Of a stretch of 64,000 nucleotides of DNA, positions 54,012 through 64,000 are shown in pieces. This DNA is from Thiomicrorhabdus sp. (GTDB taxonomy: Bacteria > Pseudomonadota > Gammaproteobacteria > Thiomicrospirales > Thiomicrospiraceae). The position numbers were made by a program, and so were the translations under genes. Where the stretch lies: positions 434,001 to 498,000 of the forward strand of contig NZ_OY759719.1 in assembly GCF_963662555.1 (NCBI RefSeq), written 5' to 3'. The notes beneath the pieces are model-generated. The model was not told the origin of the DNA, ran no database searches, and saw only the letters and a program-made list of their open reading frames with translations. How positions within the stretch are numbered: the first letter of the stretch is position 1; each line of letters starts with the position of its first letter.

Positions 54012-57000
54012 TTACCAAACCATCCTAAACGTCGCTGTAACGTCATGCCTCTCATCAGAAGCCGCAATCTCACCTTGATAACCAAGATTTAACGAAGTCG
54101 TTTCATTAAATTGAACATTAAGGCCAAGACCTACTCTAGCGTGATCCCGGTTAAGCTTGGGGCCATAAACTGTAAAGCTCGTATTGGTCGCAGGTTCAAA
54201 ACCAGCACGTAAAGTAGATTCGTTATCCATATTTTCATGCACCCAAGCTAATTCGGCATTAGGCTGAATTTGATAACCTTGTTTGGTTGTCCAGCTATGG
54301 GCAATGCGAGTACCTATCACAGAACGCAGTGATTCTTTGTAATCACTATTCACTTTAAGATTAGCCGAACCCGCACCTGTTTCAGTAAAACCATCACGGT
54401 TAACGTGTGCGTATTCAAGACCCGCAAAAGGCGTGATACTGGTGTTTTCATTTAAGGTAAATTTACGCCCCCCTTCAATGGCAATATTAGCGGTTCTTGC
54501 ATCGTAATCTGATTTAGCAACAAGGTTGGAAAGCCCAACAGTGACGTTACGACTGGCTTTGGTTTTTTGGGTACCAATGCCAGCAGTACCGCTCACATAA
54601 TAGTCGTTATTTAAGTGCCATTTTCCGTAAAGAGCTAATTGGTAACTATCCGCATTTAAACGCCCTTGTTCAACATCGGCATTAGCACTGGTGTAGCCAA
54701 GGGCGGTACCAATAGTGAGGTTGTTAGTCAGGTTATAATCAAAGCCAGTGGCAATGCCGCCTGCTTTGTATTCAGTACCAGAAGCATTAGTGGTGCTATC
54801 AATTTTGCCTTCATTGCCAATAGCACGTAACCACCAGCCACGTTGGGTATCAACCGAGTTATTGAGTAATTGCGAGCCAGCATCGTTCATGCTGTCATTA
54901 TCATTATAAGCAAGCATCACCGTGCCGCCATTTGCGAGTAATGAATTATTGCCTTGAATACGGTCAAAGAGTACACCTTGAAATTGATTGACAGATTGCA
55001 AAGCAATCTGACTACTGTGAGTGTGTTGTACACCACTTAAGCTATCGTAAGCTTGTCTTGCACCCTTAGCCGTAAGTGTGTTTAGGTTGTTGTAAATCGT
55101 GTCCAGACTATCACTGTTAGTTTGAAAGAAAGTATCTAGCGATGTTCCAACGGCTGTTTGGTTTATGGTTCCTGAAACACCTGCATAGTCAGAGGTGTTA
55201 CGGCGTAAATTTAGAAAGACATTATTCGCATCGTAGGACAAAGTAGGGGTTAAAAAAGCTAGGTCTGAACTTGCGCTGCCAAAGGTAGTGCCGCCCAATC
55301 CACCTGTTGCAGTAAGAATTGTGTAATCGGTACTGACGTTATAACTTCCAGCTTCTGGTTTAACCTGAACACTTCCGTTAGTTAAAGTTGCCGTACCAGT
55401 GGCATGAATCACATCATTATTTCCGGCATCATCCACTTCTACCGCATAAAGACCTCCGCCAGAAAAATCGACATTACCGTTTACATTCAAGGCACCGATA
55501 GAATTACCTGGTGCAATGGTTCCGCCAGCTAAGGTAACGCTGCCCACGGTACCATTACCGCCTAGCTGACCATTTGTATTAACGGTGGTAGCAGAGTTGG
55601 CAATGGAACCATTGACAGAAAGAATACCGTTATTAATGGTGGTGCTACCTGTGTAGATGTTCACGCCAGTTAAATTAAGGTTGCCTGTATTTGATTTGCT
55701 TAAACTTCCTGTACCACTCACTACGCCCGCATAGGTGCCAGACGTACTTTGGTCAAATGTGACATTAGCATTATTGGTGATATTGCCTTGTAGTGAAGTC
55801 GTTGTACCTTGCAGTGTGCCGCCATTGACTGTTGTGCCGCCGCTGTAGGTGTTGGTGCCAGATAAGGTCAGCGTGCCTGTGTTTGTCTTGGTCAAGCCAC
55901 CTGTACCACTCACTACGCCCGCATAGGTACCAGACGTACTTTGGTCAAATGTGACATTAGCATTATTGGTGATATTGCCTTGTAGTGAAGTCGTTGTACC
56001 TTGCAGTGTGCCGCCATTGACTGTTGTGCCGCCGCTGTAGGTGTTAGCGCCAGATAAGATCACCGTACCTGTATTTGTCTTGGTCAAGCCACCTGTACCA
56101 CTTAGTACACCCGCATAGGTACCAGACGTACTTTGGTCAAATGTGACATTAGCATTATTGGTGATATTGCCTTGTAGTGAAGTCGTTGTACCTTGCAATG
56201 TGCCACCATTGACTGTTGTGCCGCCACTGTAGGTGTTAGCGCCAGATAAGATCACCGTGCCTGTGTTTGTCTTGGTCAAGCCACCTGTACCACTCACTAC
56301 GCCCGCATAGGTGCCAGACGTACTTTGGTCAAATGTGACATTAGCATTATTGGTGATATTGCCTTGTAGTGAAGTCGTTGTACCTTGCAATGTGCCACCA
56401 CTGACTGTCGTGCCGCCACTGTAGGTATTGGCGCCAGATAAGATTACCGTACCAGTATTTGTTTTGGTTAAGCCACCTGTACCACTCACTACGCCCGCAT
56501 AGGTGCCAGACGTACTTTGGTCAAATGTGACATTAGCATTATTGGTGATATTGCCTTGTAGTGAAGTCGTTGTACCTTGCAATGTGCCACCACTGACTGT
56601 CGTGCCGCCACTGTAGGTATTGGCGCCAGATAAGATTACCGTACCAGTATTTGTTTTGGTTAAGCCACCTGTACCACTCACTACGCCCGCATAGGTGCCA
56701 GACGTACTTTGGTCAAATGTGACATTAGCATTATTGGTGATATTGCCTTGTAGTGAAGTCGTTGTACCTTGCAATGTGCCGCCATTGACTGTTGTGCCGC
56801 CGCTGTAGGTGTTAGTACCAGATAAGATTACCGTACCAGTATTTGTTTTGGTTAAGCCACCTGTACCACTCACTACGCCCGCATAGGTGCCAGACGTACT
56901 TTGGTCAAATGTGACATTAGCATTATTGGTGATATTGCCTTGTAGTGAAGTCGTTGTACCTTGCAATGTGCCACCATTGACTGTCGTGCCGCCACTGTAG

Positions 57001-58865
57001 GTGTTAGCGCCAGATAAGATCACCGTGCCTGTGTTTGTCTTGGTCAAGCCACCTGTACCACTCACTACGCCCGCATAGGTGCCAGACGTACTTTGGTCAA
57101 ATGTGACATTAGCATTATTGGTGATATTGCCTTGTAGTGAAGTCGTTGTACCTTGCAATGTGCCACTACTGACTGTTGTGCCGCCGGTGTAGGTATTGGC
57201 ACCAGATAATGTCTGTGTCCCCGAACCTTGCTTGGTCAGGCCACCAGCACCCGATAAAATACCAGAATAACTTGTCGATGTATTATTACCGCCAGTCGTC
57301 AATGTATTGGCATTCAAGGTCACATTACCTGCACCGGCTAATGAGCCAATGCTTAAGTCTGTTGTCAGGTCAAGTGAACCTCCGCCTACCGTTACCGCAC
57401 TGTTACTACCTAACGCACTGGTATTGGAAGCTTGCAGAATACCTGCATTAATGGTGGTTGCACCAGTATAGGTATTGGCACCAGATAAGGTCACCGTACC
57501 TGTGTTTGTTTTGGTTAAACTCCCCGTACCACTCACTACGCCCGCATAGGTGCCAGATGTGCTTTGATCAAATGTGACATTGGCATTATTGGTGATATTG
57601 CCTTGTAGTGAAGTCGTTGTACCTTGCAGTGTGCCGCCGTTGACTGTTGTGCCGCCGCTGTAGGTGTTAGCGCCAGATAAGGTCTGTGTCCCCGAACCTT
57701 GCTTGGTTAGGCCGCCAGTACCCGATAAAACGCCTGAATAGTTTGTTGAAGTGTTATTGCCCCCCGTGGTGAGCGTATTGGTATTTAGGGTCACATTACC
57801 TGCACCGGCTAATGAGCCAATGCTCAAGTCTGTTGTCAGGTCAAGTGAACCTCCGCCTACCGTTACCGCACTGTTACTACCTAACGCACTGGTATTGGAG
57901 GCTTGCAGGGTACCTGCACTGATAGTGGTTGCACCGGTATAGGTATTGGCGCCAGAAAGCGTAAAGGTTCCAGCACCTTGTTTTGTTAAACCACCGCCAG
58001 AACCTGAAATTACACCTGACAACGTTGTCGATGTGCCATCACCACCGGTGGTCAGTGTTTGACCATTGAGATTGATATTACCCGCGCCGTTAATTGAGCC
58101 GATGGTTTCATCGCTGCCCGTTAGTATGAAATTGCCCGCATTACTGACCGCAACCCCATCCCCTATTGCCGCATTACCGCCACCATCGATATTGAGAGTA
58201 CCTGCCGCCTCAATCGATATTGCCGAACTCTCATTAATATCGCCTGTTGCCGATACTGTTAATATCCCACCAATGACAGTGGTTACACCAGTAAATGAGT
58301 TATTACCTGAAAAGGTTCGGTTTCCATATGACTTTAGATTACCAGCGCCGGTAATGTCACCCGAAAAAATACCTCCAGCGTTGTTCGAACCCAAGGTTAA
58401 AGTCTGCCCCGCATTAATGGACGCGGTGCCGGCACCAGCAAAGCCGTTGATACTTTCACTATCGGCTACATTCAATGTTGCGCCCGCTGAAACATTGACT
58501 GTTTCGCTTGTGTTGGAGATAGCACCCCCACCAGTTAAGCGTAATGTGCCCGCTGTAATATTGGTATCACCTTGGTAACTATTATTAAACCCAGAGAAAA
58601 TAAGGATGCCCGAACCTGTCTTTTCAAGACTAAATGAGCCATTGATGTCATCGATGCTCCCAGATTGCGTTGCTGTCCCCGTCGTGACCTGAAGTTGAGT
58701 TGAATTATCCGTCAGAGCAATTACACCCGTTTTATCTTCACCATCTGTATAGTTGATAACGGCAGCCCTTGCTTGCTGTCCTGTGGAAAGCACTAACAAA
58801 ATCGCCCAATAAAGGGGTTTTAATTTAGAGTGAAGAACGCTCGAATCTTTTAGTGTGTGTTCCAC
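54012..58865 (-). CDS. Giant autotransporter (type Va) with repeat passenger
   Basis: 1617 residues, starting at a GTG with AAGGA 7 nt upstream. An extended signal peptide (cut after ARA, about 34) is followed by a Gly/Thr/Ser/Asn-rich passenger built from autotransporter-associated beta-strand repeats such as LSGANTYSGGTTVNGGTLQG. The C-terminal domain (about 1340-1617) is an autotransporter barrel ending in FRMVW. The passenger should fold as a beta-helix at the cell surface and may act in adhesion or biofilm formation; the target is unknown. Eight near-identical 192-bp units lie in the middle. It is followed by the response-regulator gene. Confidence 0.93.
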   Translation of the reverse strand: MEHTLKDSSVLHSKLKPLYWAILLVLSTGQQARAAVINYTDGEDKTGVIALTDNSTQLQVTTGTATQSGSIDDINGSFSLEKTGSGILIFSGFNNSYQGDTNITAGTLRLTGGGAISNTSETVNVSAGATLNVADSESINGFAGAGTASINAGQTLTLGSNNAGGIFSGDITGAGNLKSYGNRTFSGNNSFTGVTTVIGGILTVSATGDINESSAISIEAAGTLNIDGGGNAAIGDGVAVSNAGNFILTGSDETIGSINGAGNINLNGQTLTTGGDGTSTTLSGVISGSGGGLTKQGAGTFTLSGANTYTGATTISAGTLQASNTSALGSNSAVTVGGGSLDLTTDLSIGSLAGAGNVTLNTNTLTTGGNNTSTNYSGVLSGTGGLTKQGSGTQTLSGANTYSGGTTVNGGTLQGTTTSLQGNITNNANVTFDQSTSGTYAGVVSGTGSLTKTNTGTVTLSGANTYTGATTINAGILQASNTSALGSNSAVTVGGGSLDLTTDLSIGSLAGAGNVTLNANTLTTGGNNTSTSYSGILSGAGGLTKQGSGTQTLSGANTYTGGTTVSSGTLQGTTTSLQGNITNNANVTFDQSTSGTYAGVVSGTGGLTKTNTGTVILSGANTYSGGTTVNGGTLQGTTTSLQGNITNNANVTFDQSTSGTYAGVVSGTGGLTKTNTGTVILSGTNTYSGGTTVNGGTLQGTTTSLQGNITNNANVTFDQSTSGTYAGVVSGTGGLTKTNTGTVILSGANTYSGGTTVSGGTLQGTTTSLQGNITNNANVTFDQSTSGTYAGVVSGTGGLTKTNTGTVILSGANTYSGGTTVSGGTLQGTTTSLQGNITNNANVTFDQSTSGTYAGVVSGTGGLTKTNTGTVILSGANTYSGGTTVNGGTLQGTTTSLQGNITNNANVTFDQSTSGTYAGVLSGTGGLTKTNTGTVILSGANTYSGGTTVNGGTLQGTTTSLQGNITNNANVTFDQSTSGTYAGVVSGTGGLTKTNTGTLTLSGTNTYSGGTTVNGGTLQGTTTSLQGNITNNANVTFDQSTSGTYAGVVSGTGSLSKSNTGNLNLTGVNIYTGSTTINNGILSVNGSIANSATTVNTNGQLGGNGTVGSVTLAGGTIAPGNSIGALNVNGNVDFSGGGLYAVEVDDAGNNDVIHATGTATLTNGSVQVKPEAGSYNVSTDYTILTATGGLGGTTFGSASSDLAFLTPTLSYDANNVFLNLRRNTSDYAGVSGTINQTAVGTSLDTFFQTNSDSLDTIYNNLNTLTAKGARQAYDSLSGVQHTHSSQIALQSVNQFQGVLFDRIQGNNSLLANGGTVMLAYNDNDSMNDAGSQLLNNSVDTQRGWWLRAIGNEGKIDSTTNASGTEYKAGGIATGFDYNLTNNLTIGTALGYTSANADVEQGRLNADSYQLALYGKWHLNNDYYVSGTAGIGTQKTKASRNVTVGLSNLVAKSDYDARTANIAIEGGRKFTLNENTSITPFAGLEYAHVNRDGFTETGAGSANLKVNSDYKESLRSVIGTRIAHSWTTKQGYQIQPNAELAWVHENMDNESTLRAGFEPATNTSFTVYGPKLNRDHARVGLGLNVQFNETTSLNLGYQGEIAASDERHDVTATFRMVW
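55700..57200. repeat. Tandem 192-bp repeats inside the autotransporter gene
   Basis: The string GACGTACTTTGG recurs at 55741, 55933, 56125, 56317, 56509, 56701, 56893 and 57085, exactly 192 bp apart (64 codons). A further related copy stands at 57556, 471 bp on, and 471 bp is also the offset between two larger units around 57370 and 57842. The units differ by few bases, so recent duplication or gene conversion is likely. Confidence 0.95.
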
Positions 58866-59326
58866 CTGAATTTCCTTAATGAATATGTTTTTATGGTTAT
58901 CAATACCAGCACGACTTTGTAGACGAAAGCAGAGTATGATTTTATACCGTCCATTTATTTACTTTGATGACGGGCGGTTTGCACGACTTATTCACTATCG
59001 CATAGTTCCATGTGGTGCGGCTTAGTAACAGAAAAAATGGCGTGTTCTGCATAATGACAATCAACCCTTTAACTATTTTTTCTGAGTCTTGCGAGTAAAA
59101 TCGACGTTGTATATAAAGAGAATGATATGCGTAGATTTAATTAAGTACTATCCAATTTCCGCAAAAGCATTGATTTAAATGCCTCTTTACTAGGATTTAT
59201 AATGCTCTCTTTAGCTTAGAGTAAGTAGCATATTTGAGTGGAAAAGATAAATTGAAACGATGAGCATCTTTATTTGTATAGTAAATAAACAAGAGTCTTA
59301 GACTGATGTAAAAGTCGGTTAAATAA
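58866..59326. other. Autotransporter upstream region
   Basis: 461 bp without a gene. It should contain the promoter of the minus-strand autotransporter and the 3' end of the AraC-type gene. I see no strong promoter, terminator or palindrome copy. Confidence 0.5.
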
Positions 59327-60289
59327 TTAGGTAGCTAGGGTTTTGGAGGGAAGTTCGTTAAATAACTGACGATACTCGGTTGCAAACCGACCGAGATGTA
59401 AAAAACCATATTGCATGGCAATAGCTGTGACAGTTCTGCTTTGAGGATCTGACACTTTAAGTTTTTCTCGAACACGATGAAGACGACACAAACGAAGATA
59501 AGCGAGAGGGGGCATATCAACATAACACCTGAATGCATATTGTAAAGTTCGTTCAGAAATGCCAATGGCATTACAGATGTCTACAATGGTTGGTACCATA
59601 TCGGAAGCAAGATTCTCATCAATAAAAGCACGCACCTTTTGACAAAGATTAAATGCCCGTTTTCTCTCCATAATCGTTGGTCTAGCATGACCAACATCAA
59701 AGTTAGTTGTAGCCTGCAATATATCTTGCAAGAGCATACGATTCATCAGATTCGGACATACAGGCAAGTTTTTTACATGATTCATCTCACTTATGCAAAG
59801 CCATCTATTCATTACCTCTTTTATCGATTGCTGCTTTGTGGAATTCATAATAAGCAACTCCTGTGGTGCTTTATCCCATTTTTCAGGATTTAAAGCTTGA
59901 GCCCCATTTAAAAAATCATCCTGGTTTAAAGAGACATAAGATGTTTGTGCTCCGGCTGGCACATAAATATCAAATTCAGTATTTTCAGGCATAAAAAATA
60001 CCGCTTCATCATTAACCATTCCGTATTCTGAGAATCGAGATTTAGGGTCGGGAGTACAATATGAGATGGTACATAGGTTAGCAGGTGTACAACCTAACTT
60101 TTGAACGGAAGTCGTTTGGCTTTCTCGTACAAGCTGTTGCCCGCCTAAGTCAAGGCAATCCATTTGTGCGAGCTGATTTCCCCGACTAAGCTGGTAACAC
60201 TCCATTTCAATCCAAGATTGCATCGAAGCCTGAACATCAGGATCTTGAATAATCGTTGAACTAAATTGAGTCTCTAAAGCAAAAACCAT
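59327..60289 (-). CDS. AraC-family transcriptional regulator (EutR-like)
   Basis: From the ATG at 60289 (GGGAG 5 nt upstream) the product is 320 residues; a TTG 12 bp earlier is less likely. The N-terminal part of about 200 residues is a sensor domain with no clear motif. The C-terminal 100 hold two helix-turn-helices, VDICNAIGISERTLQYAFRCY and VTAIAMQYGFLHLGRFATEYRQLFNELPSKTL, the latter of the EutR/QbdR type. The ligand is unknown. It lies between the autotransporter and a chemotaxis receptor on the same strand and may control either. Confidence 0.88.
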   Translation of the reverse strand: MVFALETQFSSTIIQDPDVQASMQSWIEMECYQLSRGNQLAQMDCLDLGGQQLVRESQTTSVQKLGCTPANLCTISYCTPDPKSRFSEYGMVNDEAVFFMPENTEFDIYVPAGAQTSYVSLNQDDFLNGAQALNPEKWDKAPQELLIMNSTKQQSIKEVMNRWLCISEMNHVKNLPVCPNLMNRMLLQDILQATTNFDVGHARPTIMERKRAFNLCQKVRAFIDENLASDMVPTIVDICNAIGISERTLQYAFRCYVDMPPLAYLRLCRLHRVREKLKVSDPQSRTVTAIAMQYGFLHLGRFATEYRQLFNELPSKTLAT

Positions 60290-60618
60290 ATTAACTCCCA
60301 AGTGAAATTTAGATTAAAGTCATGATGTTGATTAGTATTAATAACAAAGTTTTGCTTGATTATACATATATTTAGAATAAATCTATATCAAGTAAATTAT
60401 TGAAAAGTCTTCTAAATAGAAAACCTTTTAATACATTGTGCTGTTAAATGAACCGTTTAAAACATAGATTGCTTTTTGCTCAATAAAAATAAAAAAGAGT
60501 AAAATCTTTAATCAATCAGAATAATTGAGGGTTAAGAGGTTGTTTAGTAGAGTTTAATGGGCGGTTGGTTTGACATTAAAGCTATAAACCCTAAGCCCTA
60601 ATAAACCCTAAGCCAAAA

Positions 60619-60642
60619 ACTCGCTCCTATTAAAGAGCGAGT
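60619..60642 (-). terminator. Terminator of the PAS chemotaxis receptor
   Basis: Stem ACTCGCTC / GAGCGAGT with an 8-nt loop; on the minus strand it is followed by TTTTTGG. It lies about 50 bp past the stop at 60691. Nearby, ATAAACCCTAAGCC occurs twice as a short direct repeat. Confidence 0.8.
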
Positions 60643-60690
60643 ATTCAGTTTATGTAGAGAGTTGTTACCTGATATAACTTGAAACCGTGC

Positions 60691-62979
60691 TTACCCTTTG
60701 TGATCGAGTAAACGTTGTTGGGCTTGTTGGGTGAATGAATCGGCAATTTTAAAGGTTTTAATACTCTCAACTAATTCTTGCGATTGTTCCGAAATTGCAA
60801 GGGCACTTTCAGCAGAGAGTTGTACTAATTGAGCATTTTCTTGAGTATTGCTGTCTAGGGATACAATAGCTTGGTTAAGTTGTTCTATACCCTGTGATTG
60901 CTCTAATGATGATGTTGCTATTTCACCAATCATATGAATAACCTGTTCCATTGACTGACTCAGATCATTCATTGATGAGCCTGATTGCTCTGCCAAACGA
61001 GTGCCTTCAACCACTTGTGATACTGAGCGATCAATAAGAGTTTTAATATCTTTTGCCGCATCTGCTGATTTACCTGCTAGGTTTCTTACTTCACCAGCAA
61101 CTACGGCAAAACCTCTACCATGTTCACCAGCTCGTGCCGCCTCAACGGCAGCATTAAGAGCCAGTAGGTTGGTTTGAAACGCAATAGAATCAATCAAGCC
61201 AATAATCTGCTGAATTTGATCGCTGGATTTTTTAATGTCTTGCATGGCACTAATGGTTTTTTGCATGATCTGACTACCCTGATTTAAAGATTTGCTGGCA
61301 TCTACACTCAGCGAATTAGCTTGTTGGGCGTTGTCGGCATTGTTTCTTACTGCAGCAGTGATTTCTTCCATGGTCGAAGCGGTGTCTTCTAGTGCGGCAG
61401 CTTGGTCTTTAATACGTTGGGCTAAATCGGTATTACGACTGGTTGTAGCATCAATATCTTTGGCAATGTTGCGAATAGAAGCGTCTACCTGAGAGATGGT
61501 GGTAGAAAGTTTATCTAATGAATGATTTATGGCATCTTTCATATTGCCTAAATCGGCTTCATAGTCGCCTTCTACACGATGAGTTAAATCGCCCTCAGAT
61601 AAATACTCAATGACATTAGAAATATTTGTATTAGCGTGATGAATTGCCTGAGACATATAGTTGATTTGTTCACCTAAGTCATGAATAAAGCCATCTAAAG
61701 CAGAGACATCAATTTGTTCGCCAATATGTCCTCTAGCGGCTTTTTCTACCATGATTTTTAGATTTTGTTCTACTGCGGCTTGCATTTTTTCAAGCTTGAC
61801 GTTTTCAGTAATATCTTTCCACTCAGTCACAAAACCAATACGTTGGCCTTCATCTCCCCAGATAGGGTTAACAATGATATTTAAATGAAGCTCTCCTAGC
61901 GTAAGTTTGGCAACGTAGGTCTCTTTAAGTTGACCAAGTAAATGGCGTTGATGTCCTGGATTAACGTGAAAAATATCAATATTTTTACCAATTAAATCAT
62001 TGGCTTCAAACTGAGGTAACATTTTTTGAATATCTGGTTCAACTGATTTTAAGGTTTGTAGAATTGCCTCGTTCATGTAAGTGATATTAAGATCATTATC
62101 AGCCAACATAATATTAGAGGTGCTTTGGTCAACGGTAGTGCGTATTGCATTAAGCTCATGCATCTGGCGTCCAATTCGTTGCAACATGTTATTGACGTTA
62201 CTAGCGAGTTTTTTGACTTCTAAACTACCCATAGGTTTGATTTTTATATTGGTATCAATAACGCCATCTTTTGAGCAAATTTGGTTTAAACCGTTGTAAA
62301 TATTTTGTAACGGAGAAATAAGTGAGCGTCTAAATAGTAATTCAAAAGCGAGGATTGTAAAAATGAATATAGCGACAAAAACCAAGAAAATTTCTATTTT
62401 CTTATTGGTTGCTGCTTGTTCGAGTAATTCTGTAGTTTGTTTTTGCCTCTCGTTAGTAAGATAGACATACCATGTATTAATTGCCTCGATTGTTTTACGG
62501 TCATCAACTAATACTTGAGAATCGATCTCTTGAATACTCATACCTGAATTTTTTAATTCAATGACTTTCTCAGACATTTTAGTGTATTGGTTCACCACGT
62601 TTTCAATAGTATTGATAGCCTCTTTTTCAGAAGCGTGTAGGGGCGTTAATTTTTTGTAGTGATTTAGGTCTTTTCTGATGTTTTTGGAATTTTGTAATAC
62701 AGCCTGGCTATAGCTTTGGGTGCGATAGTCTTTTTCGCCTCGGAGAACCATATTTTTAAAATTATGTATAAACTGTCCATAGCCCATTTGAACTTGTATA
62801 TCCTGCAGTAGCTTGGTTCGCTCAGAGAAATTCTGATTCAAGGCTATTAGTTCTTGATTAGCTTTATTCTCTAATGAATTGAATCCCCAATAACCTAGGA
62901 CATTTATTACCAGTAAGAGCACAAAAAATATAACCATATTTTGTGTTGTAGTTTGGCCTTTTGTCGTTGAATGGCTCAT
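60691..62979 (-). CDS. Methyl-accepting chemotaxis protein with PAS domain
   Basis: From the ATG at 62979 (AGGAG 9 nt upstream) 762 residues; a TTG 21 bp earlier is an alternative. Membrane segments near 15-33 and 197-216 frame a periplasmic helical domain of about 160 residues. A HAMP region, a cytosolic PAS domain (about 285-400, [16 protein letters not shown], then [12 protein letters not shown]), a second HAMP-like stretch ([28 protein letters not shown]) and the signalling domain ([33 protein letters not shown]) follow. The PAS may sense redox or a small ligand, but no cofactor site is identified. Transcribed alone, with its own terminator. Confidence 0.93.
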   Translation of the reverse strand: MSHSTTKGQTTTQNMVIFFVLLLVINVLGYWGFNSLENKANQELIALNQNFSERTKLLQDIQVQMGYGQFIHNFKNMVLRGEKDYRTQSYSQAVLQNSKNIRKDLNHYKKLTPLHASEKEAINTIENVVNQYTKMSEKVIELKNSGMSIQEIDSQVLVDDRKTIEAINTWYVYLTNERQKQTTELLEQAATNKKIEIFLVFVAIFIFTILAFELLFRRSLISPLQNIYNGLNQICSKDGVIDTNIKIKPMGSLEVKKLASNVNNMLQRIGRQMHELNAIRTTVDQSTSNIMLADNDLNITYMNEAILQTLKSVEPDIQKMLPQFEANDLIGKNIDIFHVNPGHQRHLLGQLKETYVAKLTLGELHLNIIVNPIWGDEGQRIGFVTEWKDITENVKLEKMQAAVEQNLKIMVEKAARGHIGEQIDVSALDGFIHDLGEQINYMSQAIHHANTNISNVIEYLSEGDLTHRVEGDYEADLGNMKDAINHSLDKLSTTISQVDASIRNIAKDIDATTSRNTDLAQRIKDQAAALEDTASTMEEITAAVRNNADNAQQANSLSVDASKSLNQGSQIMQKTISAMQDIKKSSDQIQQIIGLIDSIAFQTNLLALNAAVEAARAGEHGRGFAVVAGEVRNLAGKSADAAKDIKTLIDRSVSQVVEGTRLAEQSGSSMNDLSQSMEQVIHMIGEIATSSLEQSQGIEQLNQAIVSLDSNTQENAQLVQLSAESALAISEQSQELVESIKTFKIADSFTQQAQQRLLDHKG

Positions 62980-63297
62980 TGAATTGTTCTCCTGGAGCAA
63001 TTGTTAAATACTTTTCTGTATCTAAGATAAGTAAAAAATATGAATGATTTAAATCATGATCTAAAATTTATTAAAGCCAATTTTGCCTTTATATTAGGAC
63101 TATAGGGTTTTGATTGGATTTTTACTTAATTCATTACTAATTTTTATTTATCTTAATTGTTAATTTGGATTTTTTATTTCAGGTATATCGGAGGCAAGCA
63201 AGAAAAAAGCCAGTTTCCTTAAGTTTTTGATTTTGAATATAGAGTTTAGAGTCCTGTGTGGTAATGAGGTTACGTGTGTTGTCGATCTACGTTATTA
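62980..63297. other. Intergenic region before the metR-like gene
   Basis: About 320 bp, AT-rich, between two minus-strand genes. It should hold the receptor promoter; no repeat, RNA gene or ORF is evident. Confidence 0.45.
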
Positions 63298-64000
63298 TCA
63301 AGCCATTTTTTCTGAGACACTTTGAATAAAGTCCTGTATGTAGGCATGATGTTGCTGGCTTTGTAATGTTGCCGCATAGAGCGTTGACCAAAGTCCGTCT
63401 TTACCTAGGCTTCGAGTGGGTAAGTGGGCAAAGTCCGGTTGGCTTTGAATGAGCCATTTCGGCAGAACGCATAAACCTCGTTCCGACTCGACTAACTGCA
63501 GCATCATTAACGTTAATTCAGAGTATCGAATATTTGCGGGTTCAATGCTTTTTGGGTACAAGAAGCGAGTAAAAATGTCTAATTTCTGAGCTGACACGGG
63601 ATAGGTAATTAAAATCTGGTCGGCAAAATTTTCTGGTTCTAACCACTGCTTTTGGCAATAGGGGTGGTTAACAGGCAAAACCGCTACTAATTCGTAGCTA
63701 AAAAGAGGTAGAAAGCTCAGTTCAGGGTAAGGTTCAGGGTCAGAAGTAATGACCAAATCCAAATTTTGGCTTTGCAGCTTTTTTAAGGGCTGTTCACCAA
63801 AAGAATTTAAGATATCTAAATCCACATTCGGCCATTTTGCTTGGTAGTTGCGTAGCATGGGAAGCAACCATTCAAAGCAGGTATGGCAATCTACACCAAT
63901 AAATAAACGACCTTGTTCTCCTTGAGCCAATGCTTTAAGCGTTTGCTGAGTTTGCTGTAACTTTGGTAAAAGCTCTTGTGCGGTTTTTAATAGAATTTGT
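63298..64000 (-). CDS. metR: LysR-family regulator, MetR-like, 5' end outside window
   Basis: The frame stays open to the end of the window, so the N-terminal helix-turn-helix lies outside; a TTG at 63930 is internal. Visible is the linker helix (ILLKTAQELLPKLQQTQQTLKALAQGEQGRL) and the substrate-binding domain. GVDCHTCFEWLLPMLRNYQAKWP and LDLVITSDPEP, YPVSAQKLDIFTRFLYP and GLWSTLYAA match E. coli MetR (IECHSCIQWL, LDLVMTSD, YPVQRSRLDVWRHFL, GLWSRLYAA). MetR responds to homocysteine and controls methionine genes. Its usual divergent partner metE or similar would be outside the window. Confidence 0.8.
   Translation of the reverse strand, partial: QILLKTAQELLPKLQQTQQTLKALAQGEQGRLFIGVDCHTCFEWLLPMLRNYQAKWPNVDLDILNSFGEQPLKKLQSQNLDLVITSDPEPYPELSFLPLFSYELVAVLPVNHPYCQKQWLEPENFADQILITYPVSAQKLDIFTRFLYPKSIEPANIRYSELTLMMLQLVESERGLCVLPKWLIQSQPDFAHLPTRSLGKDGLWSTLYAATLQSQQHHAYIQDFIQSVSEKMA

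Noticed and set aside
55700..57200. Regular repeats that resemble a CRISPR-like array.
   Set aside because: The unit is 192 bp, in frame, nearly identical throughout and encodes beta-strand repeats of the autotransporter; there are no unique spacers.

Overview
The window reads as the replication-origin neighbourhood of a gammaproteobacterial chromosome. The core gene blocks (dnaA-dnaN-recF-gyrB, rpmH-rnpA-yidC-mnmE, mnmG-rsmG-parA-parB-atp-glmU) are in the order usual for that class. A phosphoribulokinase gene points to carbon fixation by the Calvin cycle. AT-rich DNA, an autotrophy gene and several chemotaxis receptors would fit a sulfur-oxidising chemolithoautotroph of the Thiomicrospira / Thiomicrorhabdus / Hydrogenovibrio group; that placement is inference and no database search was made.

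Layout. 0-12 kb: a 5'-truncated DUF389 membrane protein, then a mostly minus-strand block holding phosphoribulokinase, gyrB, a DUF4870-like membrane protein, recF, a cation-efflux gene wedged between dnaN and recF, dnaN, dnaA, a DnaA-box cluster (likely oriC) and a TauE/SafE exporter; hsp20 lies on the plus strand. 12-24 kb, plus strand: YqaA-type membrane protein, rpmH, rnpA, yidC, a small unknown gene, mnmE, an RND efflux adaptor and pump, an IMPACT-family gene and a small periplasmic protein; then on the minus strand a histone-deacetylase-like protein with a Tat signal. 23.8-30.1 kb: remains of a hybrid sensor kinase, then a complete rRNA operon (16S, tRNA-Ile, tRNA-Ala, 23S, 5S). 30-33 kb: queF with small membrane or unknown genes and a lipoprotein. 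33.8-47.2 kb: mnmG, rsmG, parA, parB, the nine-gene ATP synthase operon and glmU. 47-52 kb: ubiA and ubiC with unknown genes and a periplasmic rhodanese. 52-64 kb: two chemotaxis receptors, an atypical response regulator beside a 1617-residue autotransporter, an AraC-family regulator and a 5'-truncated metR-like gene.

Gene orientation flips around 10.7-12.7 kb (minus to the left, plus to the right), as expected if replication starts there and genes point along the leading strands.

The most striking signal not explained by genes is a 14-bp perfect palindrome, TACCAGGCCTGGTA. It occurs nine times exactly and three more times with one mismatch, both between genes and inside coding regions in several frames. 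Its arms extend to perfect palindromes of 18, 24 or 30 bp at some sites. It is absent from the rRNA and ATP synthase operons and from the last 12.8 kb. It looks like a genome-wide iterated palindrome of unknown role.
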